This document shows positions 34,560-42,740 of a stretch of DNA of 61,287 bases, one piece after another. The notes below the pieces were generated by a model. That model had not been told where the DNA came from, did no database searches, and saw only the letters and a list, made by a program, of their open reading frames with translations. Every line of letters starts with the position of its first letter. Position 1 is the stretch's first letter. The stretch is from the NCBI RefSeq assembly GCF_900130015.1, contig NZ_FQXS01000003.1:182341-243627 (forward strand). Reading direction: 5' to 3'. A program made the translations under genes and the position numbers. This stretch comes from Desulfofustis glycolicus DSM 9705. GTDB taxonomy: Bacteria > Desulfobacterota > Desulfobulbia > Desulfobulbales > Desulfocapsaceae.

Positions 34560-34756
34560 CATTACGGCTGCCGAATCACCGACCTGCCGATATTCCACCG
34601 TCGGCGGAGGCACTCTGTCCGTTGACAAGGTCATTGTCTCAAACAGCATCACAGACGGCGCGAGCCCTGCGAGGATAAACCTCCCGGAGAAAAGTTCTCA
34701 TTGACTGATTGAACTTCCTTCGATAAAACACAGGACAGTCCTGACTTCAATCAGCA

Positions 34757-34895
34757 GGGAACCTTGAAAAATTTCCATTTCGCCCAACTTCATCGTTGCG
34801 CAATCAAATTTTATCCTCGGAATATCATCTATACCTGCGGAAAAATTTTCATGCGCGCCTCGATCTTGAACGAAATTCCGATTTTTCAAGCTCCC
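34757..34895 (+). mobile_element. MITE-like element, copy 2
   Basis: 139 bp bounded by GGGAACCTTGAAAAAT and an inverted ATTTTTCAAGCTCCC. The flanking pentamers CAGCA and CGGCA differ at one base, consistent with an aged target duplication. The interior (AAATTTTATCCTCGGAATAT, AAAAATTTTC, CTCGATCTTGAACG) matches copies at 9033 and 42602. It occupies most of the 34560-34947 gap just before the ferredoxin gene; nothing else recognisable lies there. Confidence 0.8.
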
Positions 34896-34947
34896 CGGCA
34901 GTATTACCGTCATCGGCGGCATCGGCCGCCGCAACAGGGAGATCGGC

Positions 34948-35139
34948 ATGAAAGCAACGATTACCAGCCAGTGCATGGGCGATCGCAACTGCAACAAACT
35001 GTGCCCTGAAGTATTTGCCTACGATGAAGACAAATTACTGTCGGTCGTCAAGTACGATGTGATTCCGGCCCATCTGGAGGATATCGTTCGGCAGGCGGCT
35101 CGCGAATGCGGCGCCGACGCCATCGAAATCGAGGAATAG
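34948..35139 (+). CDS. Small ferredoxin
   Basis: The 63-residue single-cluster ferredoxin has CMGDRNCNKLCPEVF, giving C-x5-C-x3-CP, and a final Cys in RECGADAIEIEE, enough for one [4Fe-4S] (or [3Fe-4S]) cluster. The spacing between the first two cysteines is wider than the usual CxxC, so cluster type is uncertain. It lies 11 bp upstream of rubrerythrin and is probably its electron donor. A MITE-like element sits directly upstream. Confidence 0.85.
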   Translation: MKATITSQCMGDRNCNKLCPEVFAYDEDKLLSVVKYDVIPAHLEDIVRQAARECGADAIEIEE

Positions 35140-35150
35140 GCCGGCCTTCG

Positions 35151-35726
35151 ATGGGCTCCTTCAGAAAAAGCCGGACCGCCCGCAACCTGCTGATTTCCTA
35201 CTCGGCAGAGGCCCAGGCCCGCACCCGGTACAACTTCTTTGCCCGACGGGCCGAAGAGGATGGTTATATTCAGGTCGCCCGCATTTTTGATGAAACAGCC
35301 GCTCAGGAATACGAGCACGCATTGCGTTTCTTCAAGTTCTTCAACGGTGGGGAGTTGGAAATCACCTGGCGATTTCCGGCCGGCGTCATCGAGGATACCC
35401 GCGCCAACCTGCTCTCCGCCGCCGAACTCGAGCGCTTCGTTCACGAAGAAATGTACCGGGAGTTTGCCCGGATCGCCCACGACGAAGGACTGGCCCGGGC
35501 AGCGGATACATTCGATGCGATCAGCGTTGCCGAACGGCACCACGAAAAGCTGTTTCGCGGCTTGGCCGACAATATCTCCGATGGCCGGGTTTTTGCCCGC
35601 AGTGACGACCAGGTCTGGAAATGCCTCGGTTGCGGTTATCTGCACCGTGGCCGGGAAGCTCCCGACAAATGCCCGGCCTGCGTCAGGCCACAGGGCTACT
35701 TCGCGCTGCTCGAAACGAACTGGTAG
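35151..35726 (+). CDS. rbr: Rubrerythrin
   Basis: The 191-residue cytoplasmic peroxidase has a ferritin-like four-helix domain with diiron ligands in SAEAQARTRYNFF, AQEYEHA, and FDAISVAERHHEKLF, and a C-terminal rubredoxin domain with CLGCGYLHRG and CPACVRP. It reduces hydrogen peroxide in anaerobes using electrons from small Fe-S proteins; a ferredoxin is directly upstream. The start at MGSFRKS follows the ferredoxin stop by 11 bp. Confidence 0.95.
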   Translation: MGSFRKSRTARNLLISYSAEAQARTRYNFFARRAEEDGYIQVARIFDETAAQEYEHALRFFKFFNGGELEITWRFPAGVIEDTRANLLSAAELERFVHEEMYREFARIAHDEGLARAADTFDAISVAERHHEKLFRGLADNISDGRVFARSDDQVWKCLGCGYLHRGREAPDKCPACVRPQGYFALLETNW

Positions 35727-35752
35727 GTGGCCGGTGCGGTAACCGGCCACCT
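35725..35752. terminator. Bidirectional hairpin between rubrerythrin and the CGGC gene
   Basis: AGGTGGCCGGT and ACCGGCCACCT form a perfect 11-bp stem with a 6-base loop, starting inside the rubrerythrin stop codon and lying 14 bases beyond the end of the converging CGGC gene. No T run, so termination efficiency is uncertain. Confidence 0.55.
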
Positions 35753-35766
35753 GCACCCGGACGGTG

Positions 35767-36132
35767 TCAGGCAAAGATGTCTGCGGGTACGTACGGGTGA
35801 GTTCCCTCGATCACCCTGACGCCTGCCTTTGCCTTGATTTTCTTCATGATGTCATCCTTGTACGGGCACTGTTCGGCAATACAGGGAGCAATGTGGATGA
35901 CCGTCGGCTTTTCTTTCATCGGGTCGTTCCACAACTTCACCTGCATCAGCCGCGTGACGATGGCCGGGGCCGGACATCCCCCGCACCCGACCATGCCGAC
36001 AATCTCCGCCTCGACCCCCTCGTAAATCTCAAACACCCCCTGGCGGCGGTTGAAGGCCACCAGACAACGGGAACAACCGATGCAGACATCATCCATGGTA
36101 TTTTTACAACCAACGATCAGTATCTTCTCCAC
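35767..36132 (-). CDS. CGGC-domain protein
   Basis: The 121-residue Cys-rich protein has the features of the CGGC family: ILIVGCKNTMDDVCIGCSRC, the name-giving VGCGGCPAPA, and APCIAEQCPYKDDI. Function unknown; these are probably metal- or cluster-binding proteins common in anaerobes. The start is GTG, set by AAAGGAGG six bases upstream. Confidence 0.88.
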   Translation of the reverse strand: MEKILIVGCKNTMDDVCIGCSRCLVAFNRRQGVFEIYEGVEAEIVGMVGCGGCPAPAIVTRLMQVKLWNDPMKEKPTVIHIAPCIAEQCPYKDDIMKKIKAKAGVRVIEGTHPYVPADIFA

Positions 36133-36259
36133 GACAGACCTCCTTTGTTTTAATGTGCCAATGCACACATCCTACCACTGACCCGGACCTGCCGACAAGC
36201 GCTTTTGTCTCACTTGCATCAATAAAATCAGCAACCTGTTTAGCGGGAAACAGCCTTCC

Positions 36260-36350
36260 AGGCTGCTCGGTCCTGCCGAAAGCCGCATCGCGAAGGCCTG
36301 ACAGGCCGAAGAATCAGGCCCGAAGGGCGACGGACAGGACATCCACTAAC
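36260..36350 (+). repeat. REP/BIME-like repeat, degenerate copy
   Basis: GGCTGCTCGGTCCTGCCG, then GCATCGCGAAGGCC, GAATCAGGCCCGAAGGG and CGGACAGGAC match, in order, the intact copy that follows at 36415. The 3' arm is missing. With the next two entries it fills most of the 36133-36756 non-coding stretch. Confidence 0.6.
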
Positions 36351-36414
36351 AGGAAGCGGCAGTCAGATATGTAAAATCTGTCCGCCGTTTATTCCGTGAA
36401 CCTCAGTGTTCCCC

Positions 36415-36592
36415 GGGCTGGCCGGTTCTGTCGGAGGATGCATCGCGAAGGCCCGGCTGGACGGAGAATCAGGCCCGAAGGGTTGCGGACAAGGCGTCCG
36501 TAACCGGCGGTCAGGCCGCAGCGCAGCAGCCGGAGGCAGGACCGGCCAGCCCTTCCGGCAGCAATGACGATTTTCATTGTTTGTTGTGACTT
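36415..36592 (+). repeat. REP/BIME-like repeat, intact copy
   Basis: Bounded by GGGCTGGCCGGTTCTGTC and an inverted GGCAGGACCGGCCAGCCC (to 36552), with internal GCATCGCGAAGGCCCGGCTG and AGAATCAGGCCCGAAGGG, then the family flank TTTTCATTGTTTGTTGTGAC. Other copies lie near 13 kb, 18.5 kb, 39.1 kb (fragment) and 44.7 kb. Confidence 0.8.
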
Positions 36593-36712
36593 TTAATCAC
36601 GGAGGTATGTGAAAATCCGTTTTCCCGAGTTGGTCGGAGGAGGACACCAAGACGTCCTTTGAACGTGAGCAGAGGACGAGTTTCAAACTATCCTTCCGTT
36701 GGGAGTTTGCGG

Positions 36713-36734
36713 GGGACAGGTTTAAACCTGTCCC
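36713..36734. repeat. 22-bp perfect palindrome (GGGACAGG family)
   Basis: GGGACAGGTTT is followed directly by its reverse complement. The wider block, beginning GTTGGGAGTTTGCGGGG, is repeated at 44832-44870. Both copies sit just after the end of a minus-strand gene and next to a REP-like repeat. Palindromes of this kind often belong to RAYT-mobilised REP sequences; no RAYT gene is in the window. Confidence 0.7.
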
Positions 36735-36756
36735 GCCGCTGGAAGAGATTGCGCCG

Positions 36757-37575
36757 TTAGTTGAGATGGGGGTGATCGATGGGAACTCCGTGACGCAGGG
36801 CCAGTTTCTCGAACATCTGGGTCAGGCCGGCCGCCAGCGTGTAAGCATTGTCGATGCCGATGTTATCGTCCGCCGATCGATCGAAAAAGATGAGCAGATC
36901 AGAGTCCATACCCTCATCCGCCTGCCAATAGCAGATCATGATCGGCACCAGCGGCAACACCGGGAGAATGACACTGACGTCGGAATCGAACGGGCTGTCG
37001 ATCTGCCGTCCCCGAAACAGGTGCGCCATGTCGCTGAACAGGTCGGGATAGCGATCGGCAATCTGCCGCATCGCCTCCTCGATACGCTTGCGGAACAAAG
37101 GGTAGCGTTCGGCGCCCCCGCGCAGCTCGCGGAAAGAGAGCCACTCTCCACTCACCTCCCGCCCCCGGCAGTCGAGTACATAGCCGAGAAACGGGCCGAT
37201 TACCCAGGGCAACATATGGATATCGGTGTGAAAATCGCCCTTATCGTCGATACTGAAATCCTTACCGAGAATCTTGAGGGTCAATCGATTCCCCTGAACT
37301 CGCCCGCCAATGCGCGTGGCAGCCTGCTGAAAATCGAGCGCGGCCACCTGGTTTCTCGGCTCATCAAACGAATCGTCAGAACGTGCGTCAGCCAGGGACC
37401 GAGCATCGGCAAAGCGCTCAATGACCCGGGGACTCAGGTGCGGGCATTCACCGATCGCGCGTCGCCCCTGAAAAACGGCACCGGCAAAGGCCAGACAGGT
37501 CTTTTCACCACACTCCCGGCAATTGCTTTTGTTCAACAGACGAAAAATCTCCATTGCATTTTCCGGTCTGGCCAT
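36757..37575 (-). CDS. DUF3786 protein with N-terminal Fe-S motif
   Basis: The 272-residue protein opens with MEIFRLLNKSNCRECGEKTCLAFA... GECPHL, the four-cysteine [4Fe-4S] motif also found at the start of the corrinoid protein AcsC. The rest is the DUF3786 domain (LKILGKDFSIDDKGDFHTDIH, PVLPLVPIMICYWQADEGMDSDLLIFFDRSA). DUF3786 genes are frequent beside corrinoid and C1 genes of anaerobes; function unknown. It follows citrate synthase by 39 bp on the same strand. Confidence 0.85.
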   Translation of the reverse strand: MARPENAMEIFRLLNKSNCRECGEKTCLAFAGAVFQGRRAIGECPHLSPRVIERFADARSLADARSDDSFDEPRNQVAALDFQQAATRIGGRVQGNRLTLKILGKDFSIDDKGDFHTDIHMLPWVIGPFLGYVLDCRGREVSGEWLSFRELRGGAERYPLFRKRIEEAMRQIADRYPDLFSDMAHLFRGRQIDSPFDSDVSVILPVLPLVPIMICYWQADEGMDSDLLIFFDRSADDNIGIDNAYTLAAGLTQMFEKLALRHGVPIDHPHLN

Positions 37576-37614
37576 CAGTCCTCTCCTTTCGGCATGCTGT
37601 TTGTCGGTTGTTCG

Positions 37615-38901
37615 CTACCGCTGGGCCAACGGTACAAACGACCGCGTCGTCTCGCCGGTATAGATCTGGCGCGGCCGTGAAATCCGCTGGCCGTGTTCGT
37701 GCAACTCTTTCCAATTGGCGATCCAGCCCGGCATCCGACCGATGGCAAACATCACCGTATACATGTTGAGAGGAATACCGATGGCCCTGAGCAGGATACC
37801 GCTGTAGAAATCGACGTTGGGATACAGATTGCGTTCGATGAAGTAATCGTCTTTAAGGGTTTTCTCTTCCAGCTCAAGCGCAATCTCCAGCAGCGGATCC
37901 TGCTGCTGCAATTCATTGAGCACCTCGTACACCCGTTTTTTCAAGATCTTGGATCGCGGATCGAAATTCTTGTAGACCCGGTGCCCAAACCCCATCAATT
38001 TATAGTCGTTGCTCTTGTCCTTGGCGAGGTCGAGATAATGACTGATCGGCCGGCCGGAAGTCTTGATGTCTTCCAGCATCCTGATCACGCCGGCATTGGC
38101 GCCGCCGTGCAGCGGTCCCCAGAGTGCGCAGACCCCGGCCGAAACGGAACTGAACAGGTTGGCCCGGGAACTGCCGACCACCCGCACCGTCGATGTCGAG
38201 CAATTCTGCTCGTGATCGGCATGCAGCACGAGAAACAGCGTCAGTGCCTTCTCCACCACCGGGGAAGCTATGTATTCCCGATACGGTTCGGAGAACATCA
38301 TGTGCAGAAAATTTGAACAATAGCTGAGACTGGGATTGGGATGAATGAGCGGTTTCCCTGTCGCCATGCGATAGGAAAATGCGGCGATGGCCCGCACCTT
38401 CGAGAGCAATAACGCAGCCGTCTTATCGAAACCCGGTCCCTCCGAATGGACATCGAGAACTTCAGGGTGAAAACAGGAGATGATATTGAGCATGGCCGAT
38501 AGGATGGCCATCGGCGGCGCCGACCGGGGAAAGCCGGAGAAATGGTGTTCCAGGCTGGTGTGAAGCGGCGCATGTTCGGCGATCGAGGCCCTGAAATCGG
38601 CAAGCTGTCTGGGATTGGGCAATTCACCGTAGAGGATGAGATAAGCGGTTTCGACAAAGGTCGCTTTTTCGGCGATCTCTTCGATCGGGTACCCTCGATA
38701 GCGCAGTATACCGTTGGCCCCATCGACATAGGTGATCGAAGAATAACAGGAACCGGTGTTACCAAAACCGGGATCCATGGTGATACAGCCGGTCTCGGAA
38801 CGCAGTGCCTTGATATCGATACAACGCTCGTTTTCGGACCCGGTAATGACATCGTACTCGTAGCTCTTTCCGTCTATAGTCAAGGTTGCCTTGTCACTCA
38901 T
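37615..38901 (-). CDS. gltA: Citrate synthase
   Basis: The 428-residue hexameric-type (type II) citrate synthase condenses acetyl-CoA and oxaloacetate. Catalytic contexts are visible: LHADHEQNCSTSTVR, GPLHGGANAG, GFGHRVYKNFDPRSK, and the N-terminal domain GFGNTGSCYSSITYVDG. It links acetyl-CoA from the Acs enzyme to biosynthesis. A sigma-70-type promoter lies about 130 bases upstream. Confidence 0.96.
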   Translation of the reverse strand: MSDKATLTIDGKSYEYDVITGSENERCIDIKALRSETGCITMDPGFGNTGSCYSSITYVDGANGILRYRGYPIEEIAEKATFVETAYLILYGELPNPRQLADFRASIAEHAPLHTSLEHHFSGFPRSAPPMAILSAMLNIISCFHPEVLDVHSEGPGFDKTAALLLSKVRAIAAFSYRMATGKPLIHPNPSLSYCSNFLHMMFSEPYREYIASPVVEKALTLFLVLHADHEQNCSTSTVRVVGSSRANLFSSVSAGVCALWGPLHGGANAGVIRMLEDIKTSGRPISHYLDLAKDKSNDYKLMGFGHRVYKNFDPRSKILKKRVYEVLNELQQQDPLLEIALELEEKTLKDDYFIERNLYPNVDFYSGILLRAIGIPLNMYTVMFAIGRMPGWIANWKELHEHGQRISRPRQIYTGETTRSFVPLAQR

Positions 38902-39034
38902 ATGCTCTCCCTGGCTGATTATGGATGTATGCCGGTGCCGCCCCCCTAGACGTACCTTCCTCTTCTGCTACAGATAAGTACTATTGGTCGGTTGTCGACT
39001 CCTCGACGCCTCTGCTAGTCTCCATCATTGCCAT

Positions 39035-39063
39035 TTTCTAAAGGATTTCCCAGTGGTTGTCAA
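39035..39063 (-). promoter_or_regulatory. Sigma-70-type promoter of gltA
   Basis: On the minus strand TTGACA (39063-39058) is followed after 17 bases by TAGAAA (39040-39035). Predicted transcript start is near 39028, about 127 bases before the citrate synthase ATG. Confidence 0.5.
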
Positions 39064-39106
39064 TACGGATGGGCTTGGAGGCGCACCGTACCGGCGGGCC
39101 GGAGAA

Positions 39107-40402
39107 TCAGGTCTGAAGGGGCTCGGTGCGTGCCCGGCGGGGCCGGTCGCTGTCGCTTAAGAAATCTGCTTTGCCGCAGAGCACCAAAGTACCCAGGACA
39201 ATCAAGGCGGAACCCGCAAAGAGAATTTTATAGGCGTCCTGTTGCGGGAACGACAACGTATCAAGGGCAAGGCCAAACAGCAGCGGATAACCGACGGCAA
39301 AAGGCAGTGAAATTATCGGCGCCAGGGAGAAGTAGGGTGTGACATCGGTTTTCCCGGAGATTTTCTTTACCGCCGGTGCGTAGACCATATTACGGATCGC
39401 CCTGACAAAACCGAGCAGATAACTGATCAGGTAAAATGTCGGCAGACTCGGCCACAACACCATGATGGCCAACAGCGCAAGCGTCACGAGTTTGGCCAGC
39501 ACGAACTTTCCCTTGAGACTGAGCAGATTCATCGCCCCGAGAAAGATGTTGACCGTAATCGACCCGGCATAGATGCACGCCACAAATCCCCCGGCAGCAA
39601 TCGCCGCCGGCACCTGGTAATAGGTCGTTGCGTAATTGGCATAGAAGGACATGATCGTCAGAATCACGTAGAAATCGAGGTCGGCAACGGTATACCTGAG
39701 AAACCGCCGGTTGGCCATGATTTCTCGGACACTGGCGGCCGTGTGGCGCCAGAACGACAGCTGATCGGGCTCAGGATCGTCGGGATCCGGAACTTCGCGG
39801 GTTATCAGAAAGCACAACGAACCGGCGACAAAGAGCAGCCCGGTGACGATGAAGACAATAGCCGCCGCCTGCACCGAAAAGGAATAGCGCTGCACCGTCT
39901 TGAGGATGAAAAAGCTGGCGACGATCTTACCGCAGTTCTGCGCCAACATCATGTATCCGAGACCTGAGACGGTGCGGGTTTCCGGAAAGATACGAACCAG
40001 GTAATTGAGCCAGACCGGGATACTCAGTCCCATGGAAATGGAAAAGAGCGCGTAACAGCAGAAAAACAACGGCAAGACGCCGGCCGACTCGCCAAAGATC
40101 ATCAGCAGCACGCCGAGCAGCAGGATCGTCAAGGCCGAGCTGAGATGGAGCCCGATGACAAAAGGTCTCTTGAGTCGGTAATTGCGCGAGAGATAACTGG
40201 CAAAGAGCGGGAAACAGGAAACCCCGGCGATAAAGAGCGCCGGCACGAGCCCGATAGCAAATCCGGAAGCGCCAAGATGCTTGAGGAACAATTGCAGGAA
40301 GGTGGACTCGAGGACGATCGGGAATCCCAGTCCCCAGAAAAACTCAACGATCGACGAACCGACGACGTTCCGCCTGAAACAGGCGTCTTTCTCGCTGTCC
40401 AT
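39107..40402 (-). CDS. Major facilitator superfamily transporter
   Basis: The 431-residue membrane protein has about twelve hydrophobic helices (for example FPIVLESTFLQLFLKHLGASGFAIGL and SISMGLSIPVWLNYLVRIF) and a charged loop in the middle. Substrate unknown. The ATG overlaps the stop of the DUF166 gene (TAATG), so it belongs to the MetE-like/DUF166 operon. Its last codons run into a fragment of the REP-like repeat (about 39083-39140), so the C-terminus may have been reshaped by it. Confidence 0.85.
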   Translation of the reverse strand: MDSEKDACFRRNVVGSSIVEFFWGLGFPIVLESTFLQLFLKHLGASGFAIGLVPALFIAGVSCFPLFASYLSRNYRLKRPFVIGLHLSSALTILLLGVLLMIFGESAGVLPLFFCCYALFSISMGLSIPVWLNYLVRIFPETRTVSGLGYMMLAQNCGKIVASFFILKTVQRYSFSVQAAAIVFIVTGLLFVAGSLCFLITREVPDPDDPEPDQLSFWRHTAASVREIMANRRFLRYTVADLDFYVILTIMSFYANYATTYYQVPAAIAAGGFVACIYAGSITVNIFLGAMNLLSLKGKFVLAKLVTLALLAIMVLWPSLPTFYLISYLLGFVRAIRNMVYAPAVKKISGKTDVTPYFSLAPIISLPFAVGYPLLFGLALDTLSFPQQDAYKILFAGSALIVLGTLVLCGKADFLSDSDRPRRARTEPLQT

Positions 40403-41103
40403 TAATCCTGGCGAGCGGTGCCCCCGGATGGAGGCGACTGGTCCGTTTCCTCGGCCGCCGCGATCGCTCTGGCCAGTGCCTTGCTGTGGACAATGCCGGC
40501 AAAATGGACCGGACTTTTACCGTATATCGGATCCCAGCCGGCCGGATCGGCTGAGCAGGAAAACTGGGCGAGGAGACCGATTTTCCGGACAGCTTCTTCA
40601 GCCCGCTCACCGATCAGCTGCCGGGCCGCATCCCATGTTGCGCCGCAGGGCGCGCCGCGCACGACCGCAACGCTGACGAGCCGCCCATCGGCGACACGTA
40701 CGCGAAATTCCGGAGCGCCAAACCGTTGCCCGTAATGACCAAGACAATCCTGCCTTGGCAGGCCGCATCAGGTGGGTGGCGTCACTGCCCACTTATCGAG
40801 GCTTTTTTTTCCCGAGACGACGATCGGTATCTTCTCCTCGGCGCAGCGCCTGGCCAGATCGGTCGACAGATCGTAGTGTTTCAGGAAATCGAGAACCAGG
40901 TCGGCATCAATGACTCGAGGCAGATAGGCATCGCTGTCGTCGATGATCGGCGGCAATTCCGCATCGATCGATACCACCCGCAGGTCGATAATGTCGGCCC
41001 CGTGGCGCCGAACGCCGTCTATTTTCCGCTCACCGCTGCCGTTTTGCTGAAAAACGACAACCCGTTGCCGTGCCGAAGCCTCTTTGTCCTGTTTCATGCT
41101 CAT
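40402..41103 (-). CDS. DUF166 protein with in-frame UGA (predicted selenoprotein)
   Basis: Read through the in-frame TGA at 40770-40768 the product is 233 residues of DUF166 type. The N-terminal half has RVVVFQQNGSGERK, LPPIIDDSDAYLPRVIDADLVLDF and EEKIPIVVSG. After the TGA it continues CGLPRQDCLGHYGQRFGAPEFRV, RGAPCGATWDAARQLIG and HFAGIVHSKALA. The UGA gives TPPT-U-C-G-L-P at residue 112, where the family typically has adjacent cysteines. The 3' half has no start site of its own, and a CCTGCC/GGCAGG hairpin begins 5 bases after the TGA. A nonsense mutation cannot be excluded from one genome. It overlaps both neighbours, so the operon is tightly coupled. Confidence 0.75.
40749..40762 (-). 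promoter_or_regulatory. Candidate SECIS hairpin in the DUF166 gene
   Basis: CCTGCC-AA-GGCAGG forms a short, strong hairpin starting 5 bases after the TGA; GG lies 14-15 bases after it, slightly closer than usual for bacterial SECIS elements. Confidence 0.45.
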
Positions 41104-41510
41104 ATATCCAGACGTACCCAGCGGGTACAATAACGGTGCGCCGACTCCAACAGTTTCCGCGGGTTGAGACCCGTGTGAACAGCCGCGCCGATTGCTCCGG
41201 AGGTCTCCCGGTAGATGATCATTCCCCTGAGCAATTCCGCTTCGCCGCTCGGCCCGACGAGCCGGCAGGGGCCGGTCATTCCAGCGACCTCGAGTTCTCC
41301 ATCCTGAAACTGATAGCAGGCGGTCTGAGCCAAGGCCTGCAGGCCGTGTTTGTCGACCGCCGTCCCCTGCCCGGCCATCATCGTGATATAACCCGGCTCC
41401 TGCAGCGCCTGCTCCGGCACAATAATCGCCGCAGCGCATTCGACGGGTCCGTTGCCGCCGTCGGGAAAATTGATGGTCAACCCGTTCATGGCCGCCGCCG
41501 TCTCAACCAA
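41100..41510 (-). CDS. Hypothetical protein between MetE-like and DUF166 genes
   Basis: The 136-residue soluble protein reads MVETAAAMNGLTINFPDGGNG, IIVPEQALQEPGYITMMAGQG, then a central MTGPCRLVGPSGEAELLRGMIIYRE and a final NPRKLLESAHRYC. No family recognised. It overlaps the MetE-like gene by 8 bases and the DUF166 gene by 4 (ATGA), so all three are translated together and probably work together. Confidence 0.7.
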   Translation of the reverse strand: MVETAAAMNGLTINFPDGGNGPVECAAAIIVPEQALQEPGYITMMAGQGTAVDKHGLQALAQTACYQFQDGELEVAGMTGPCRLVGPSGEAELLRGMIIYRETSGAIGAAVHTGLNPRKLLESAHRYCTRWVRLDI

Positions 41511-42573
41511 GCTTTGTTCTGATCAGGGTGGAAACCTCCCCGGTCAGTCGCAGAACGGTCTCGGCCAGCTCTTCACTGATTGTTCCGGTGCCGCAACTCG
41601 GCGTGATCAGGGTCTGCGCGAAAACGGTCCGTTCATCAATTCCCAGCCGGCCAAGTTGCCGGGTTTGCTCGAACCACTTGTCGGCAAGGGATGCGGCGCT
41701 CTCCTCACGGATCTGTTCCGCCGCGGTCGGGACGATTCCCGAGGCGAGGATACCGCCGCGAGCAAAAAACGTTGTCAGCTGTTGTGGATAAAGCAGCAGT
41801 TTATCGAAATAGGAATAGGCGTCAAAATTGACGATATCGACCGCGGTATCGAAGATAACCGACCACTCGGTATTGGCACAGACATGTACACCGGCTAGAC
41901 CGCCTTCCCGGTGAACTCCTGCAAAAACCTCACTGAAGCAACCGGCGATATCGGCCGGCGTGATAGTGATAAACGCCGACGAGCCGAACCCGGCCAGCCC
42001 CGGTTCATCGAAAAAGATCAACGGCCGCTCCTTGACCTGAGCCATCATCCTCGTCTGCCAGCGCGCCTTCATGGCCAGCAGCTTGACGGCCGCATCCCGC
42101 AGTTGATCGTTGTAGAAAACGGCCCGGCCGTCCTGGTCGACCAGTCCGGTACAGAACGTTATCGGCCCGGTGATCTGGCCCTTGAGCGCGGTCAATTGCT
42201 CCCGCCGGTGCTCCGCTTCCTCAAGGAATACAAAAAAACCGCCGGCTTCCTCGGGCGACATCGCGAAACGCGAATCCTCCAGCGCCGCACCACCCTCGTC
42301 GACAAGCAGGTACTCCTCGAAAAAGGCCAGGAATTGTTCATCGAAATCGGCACGCTGGGAATCGACGAAGATTTTCCCGTCGAGTTCGGTAACTCCGGGC
42401 ATCCCGGGCAGAAACTGACGGAGCATCCCTTCGATGGGGTATTTCGGTAATTGCGGCCAGATCGGAATCTGCGGGGTGGCGGCAAAAATCAGGTCGACTG
42501 CCTGGCGATGGTCGGCATGGGGCATACTGCCGACCAGGACCGGCAATGCATCGGTGGAAAAAACAGAGGTCAT
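41503..42573 (-). CDS. Core-MetE-like (UROD/MetE superfamily) methyltransferase
   Basis: The 356-residue TIM-barrel protein resembles the C-terminal catalytic half of cobalamin-independent methionine synthase without the N-terminal half. It opens LPVLVGSMPHADHRQAVDLI and IPIWPQLPKYP. The zinc ligands appear conserved as HVC (in GVHVCANTEWS) and the Cys of TPSCGTG; FFDEPGLAGFGSSAF is the substrate-side acidic loop. Such core MetE proteins can take methyl groups from methylated corrinoid proteins, fitting the nearby acs operon. The start at MTSVFS is supported by AGGA; the longer reading runs into a MITE-like element. Confidence 0.82.
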   Translation of the reverse strand: MTSVFSTDALPVLVGSMPHADHRQAVDLIFAATPQIPIWPQLPKYPIEGMLRQFLPGMPGVTELDGKIFVDSQRADFDEQFLAFFEEYLLVDEGGAALEDSRFAMSPEEAGGFFVFLEEAEHRREQLTALKGQITGPITFCTGLVDQDGRAVFYNDQLRDAAVKLLAMKARWQTRMMAQVKERPLIFFDEPGLAGFGSSAFITITPADIAGCFSEVFAGVHREGGLAGVHVCANTEWSVIFDTAVDIVNFDAYSYFDKLLLYPQQLTTFFARGGILASGIVPTAAEQIREESAASLADKWFEQTRQLGRLGIDERTVFAQTLITPSCGTGTISEELAETVLRLTGEVSTLIRTKLG

Positions 42574-42601
42574 AGTCCTATCCTGCTCAAAAATTACTGG
42601 T

Positions 42602-42740
42602 GGGAACCTTGGAAAATTGCCATCCCGAACAATCTCATCGTGCTCAATCAAATTTTATCCTGGAAATATCATCTACGTCTGCGGAAAAATTTTCTTGCGC
42701 TCCTCGATCTTGAACGAAAATCCGATTTTTTCAAGTTCCC
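42602..42740 (+). mobile_element. MITE-like element, copy 3 with perfect 5-bp flanking repeats
   Basis: 139 bp starting GGGAACCTTGGAAAAT and ending in the inverted GATTTTTTCAAGTTCCC. It is flanked exactly by CTGGT on both sides (42597-42601 and 42741-42745), a likely target-site duplication. The interior matches the other two copies. It lies 28 bases upstream of the MetE-like start codon, so it interrupts the region where that operon's promoter would be expected. Confidence 0.85.

Noticed and set aside
34622-34627. TTGACA before the ferredoxin gene as a promoter
   Set aside because: No -10 at suitable spacing, and a MITE-like element lies between it and the gene.
36389-36577. Minus-strand frame over the repeat cluster
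   Set aside because: It is entirely within the REP-like repeat and has no ribosome-binding site.
40607-40792. Small minus-strand frame spanning the DUF166 UGA
   Set aside because: It is an out-of-frame reading of the DUF166 gene; family-like sequence continues in the original frame on both sides.
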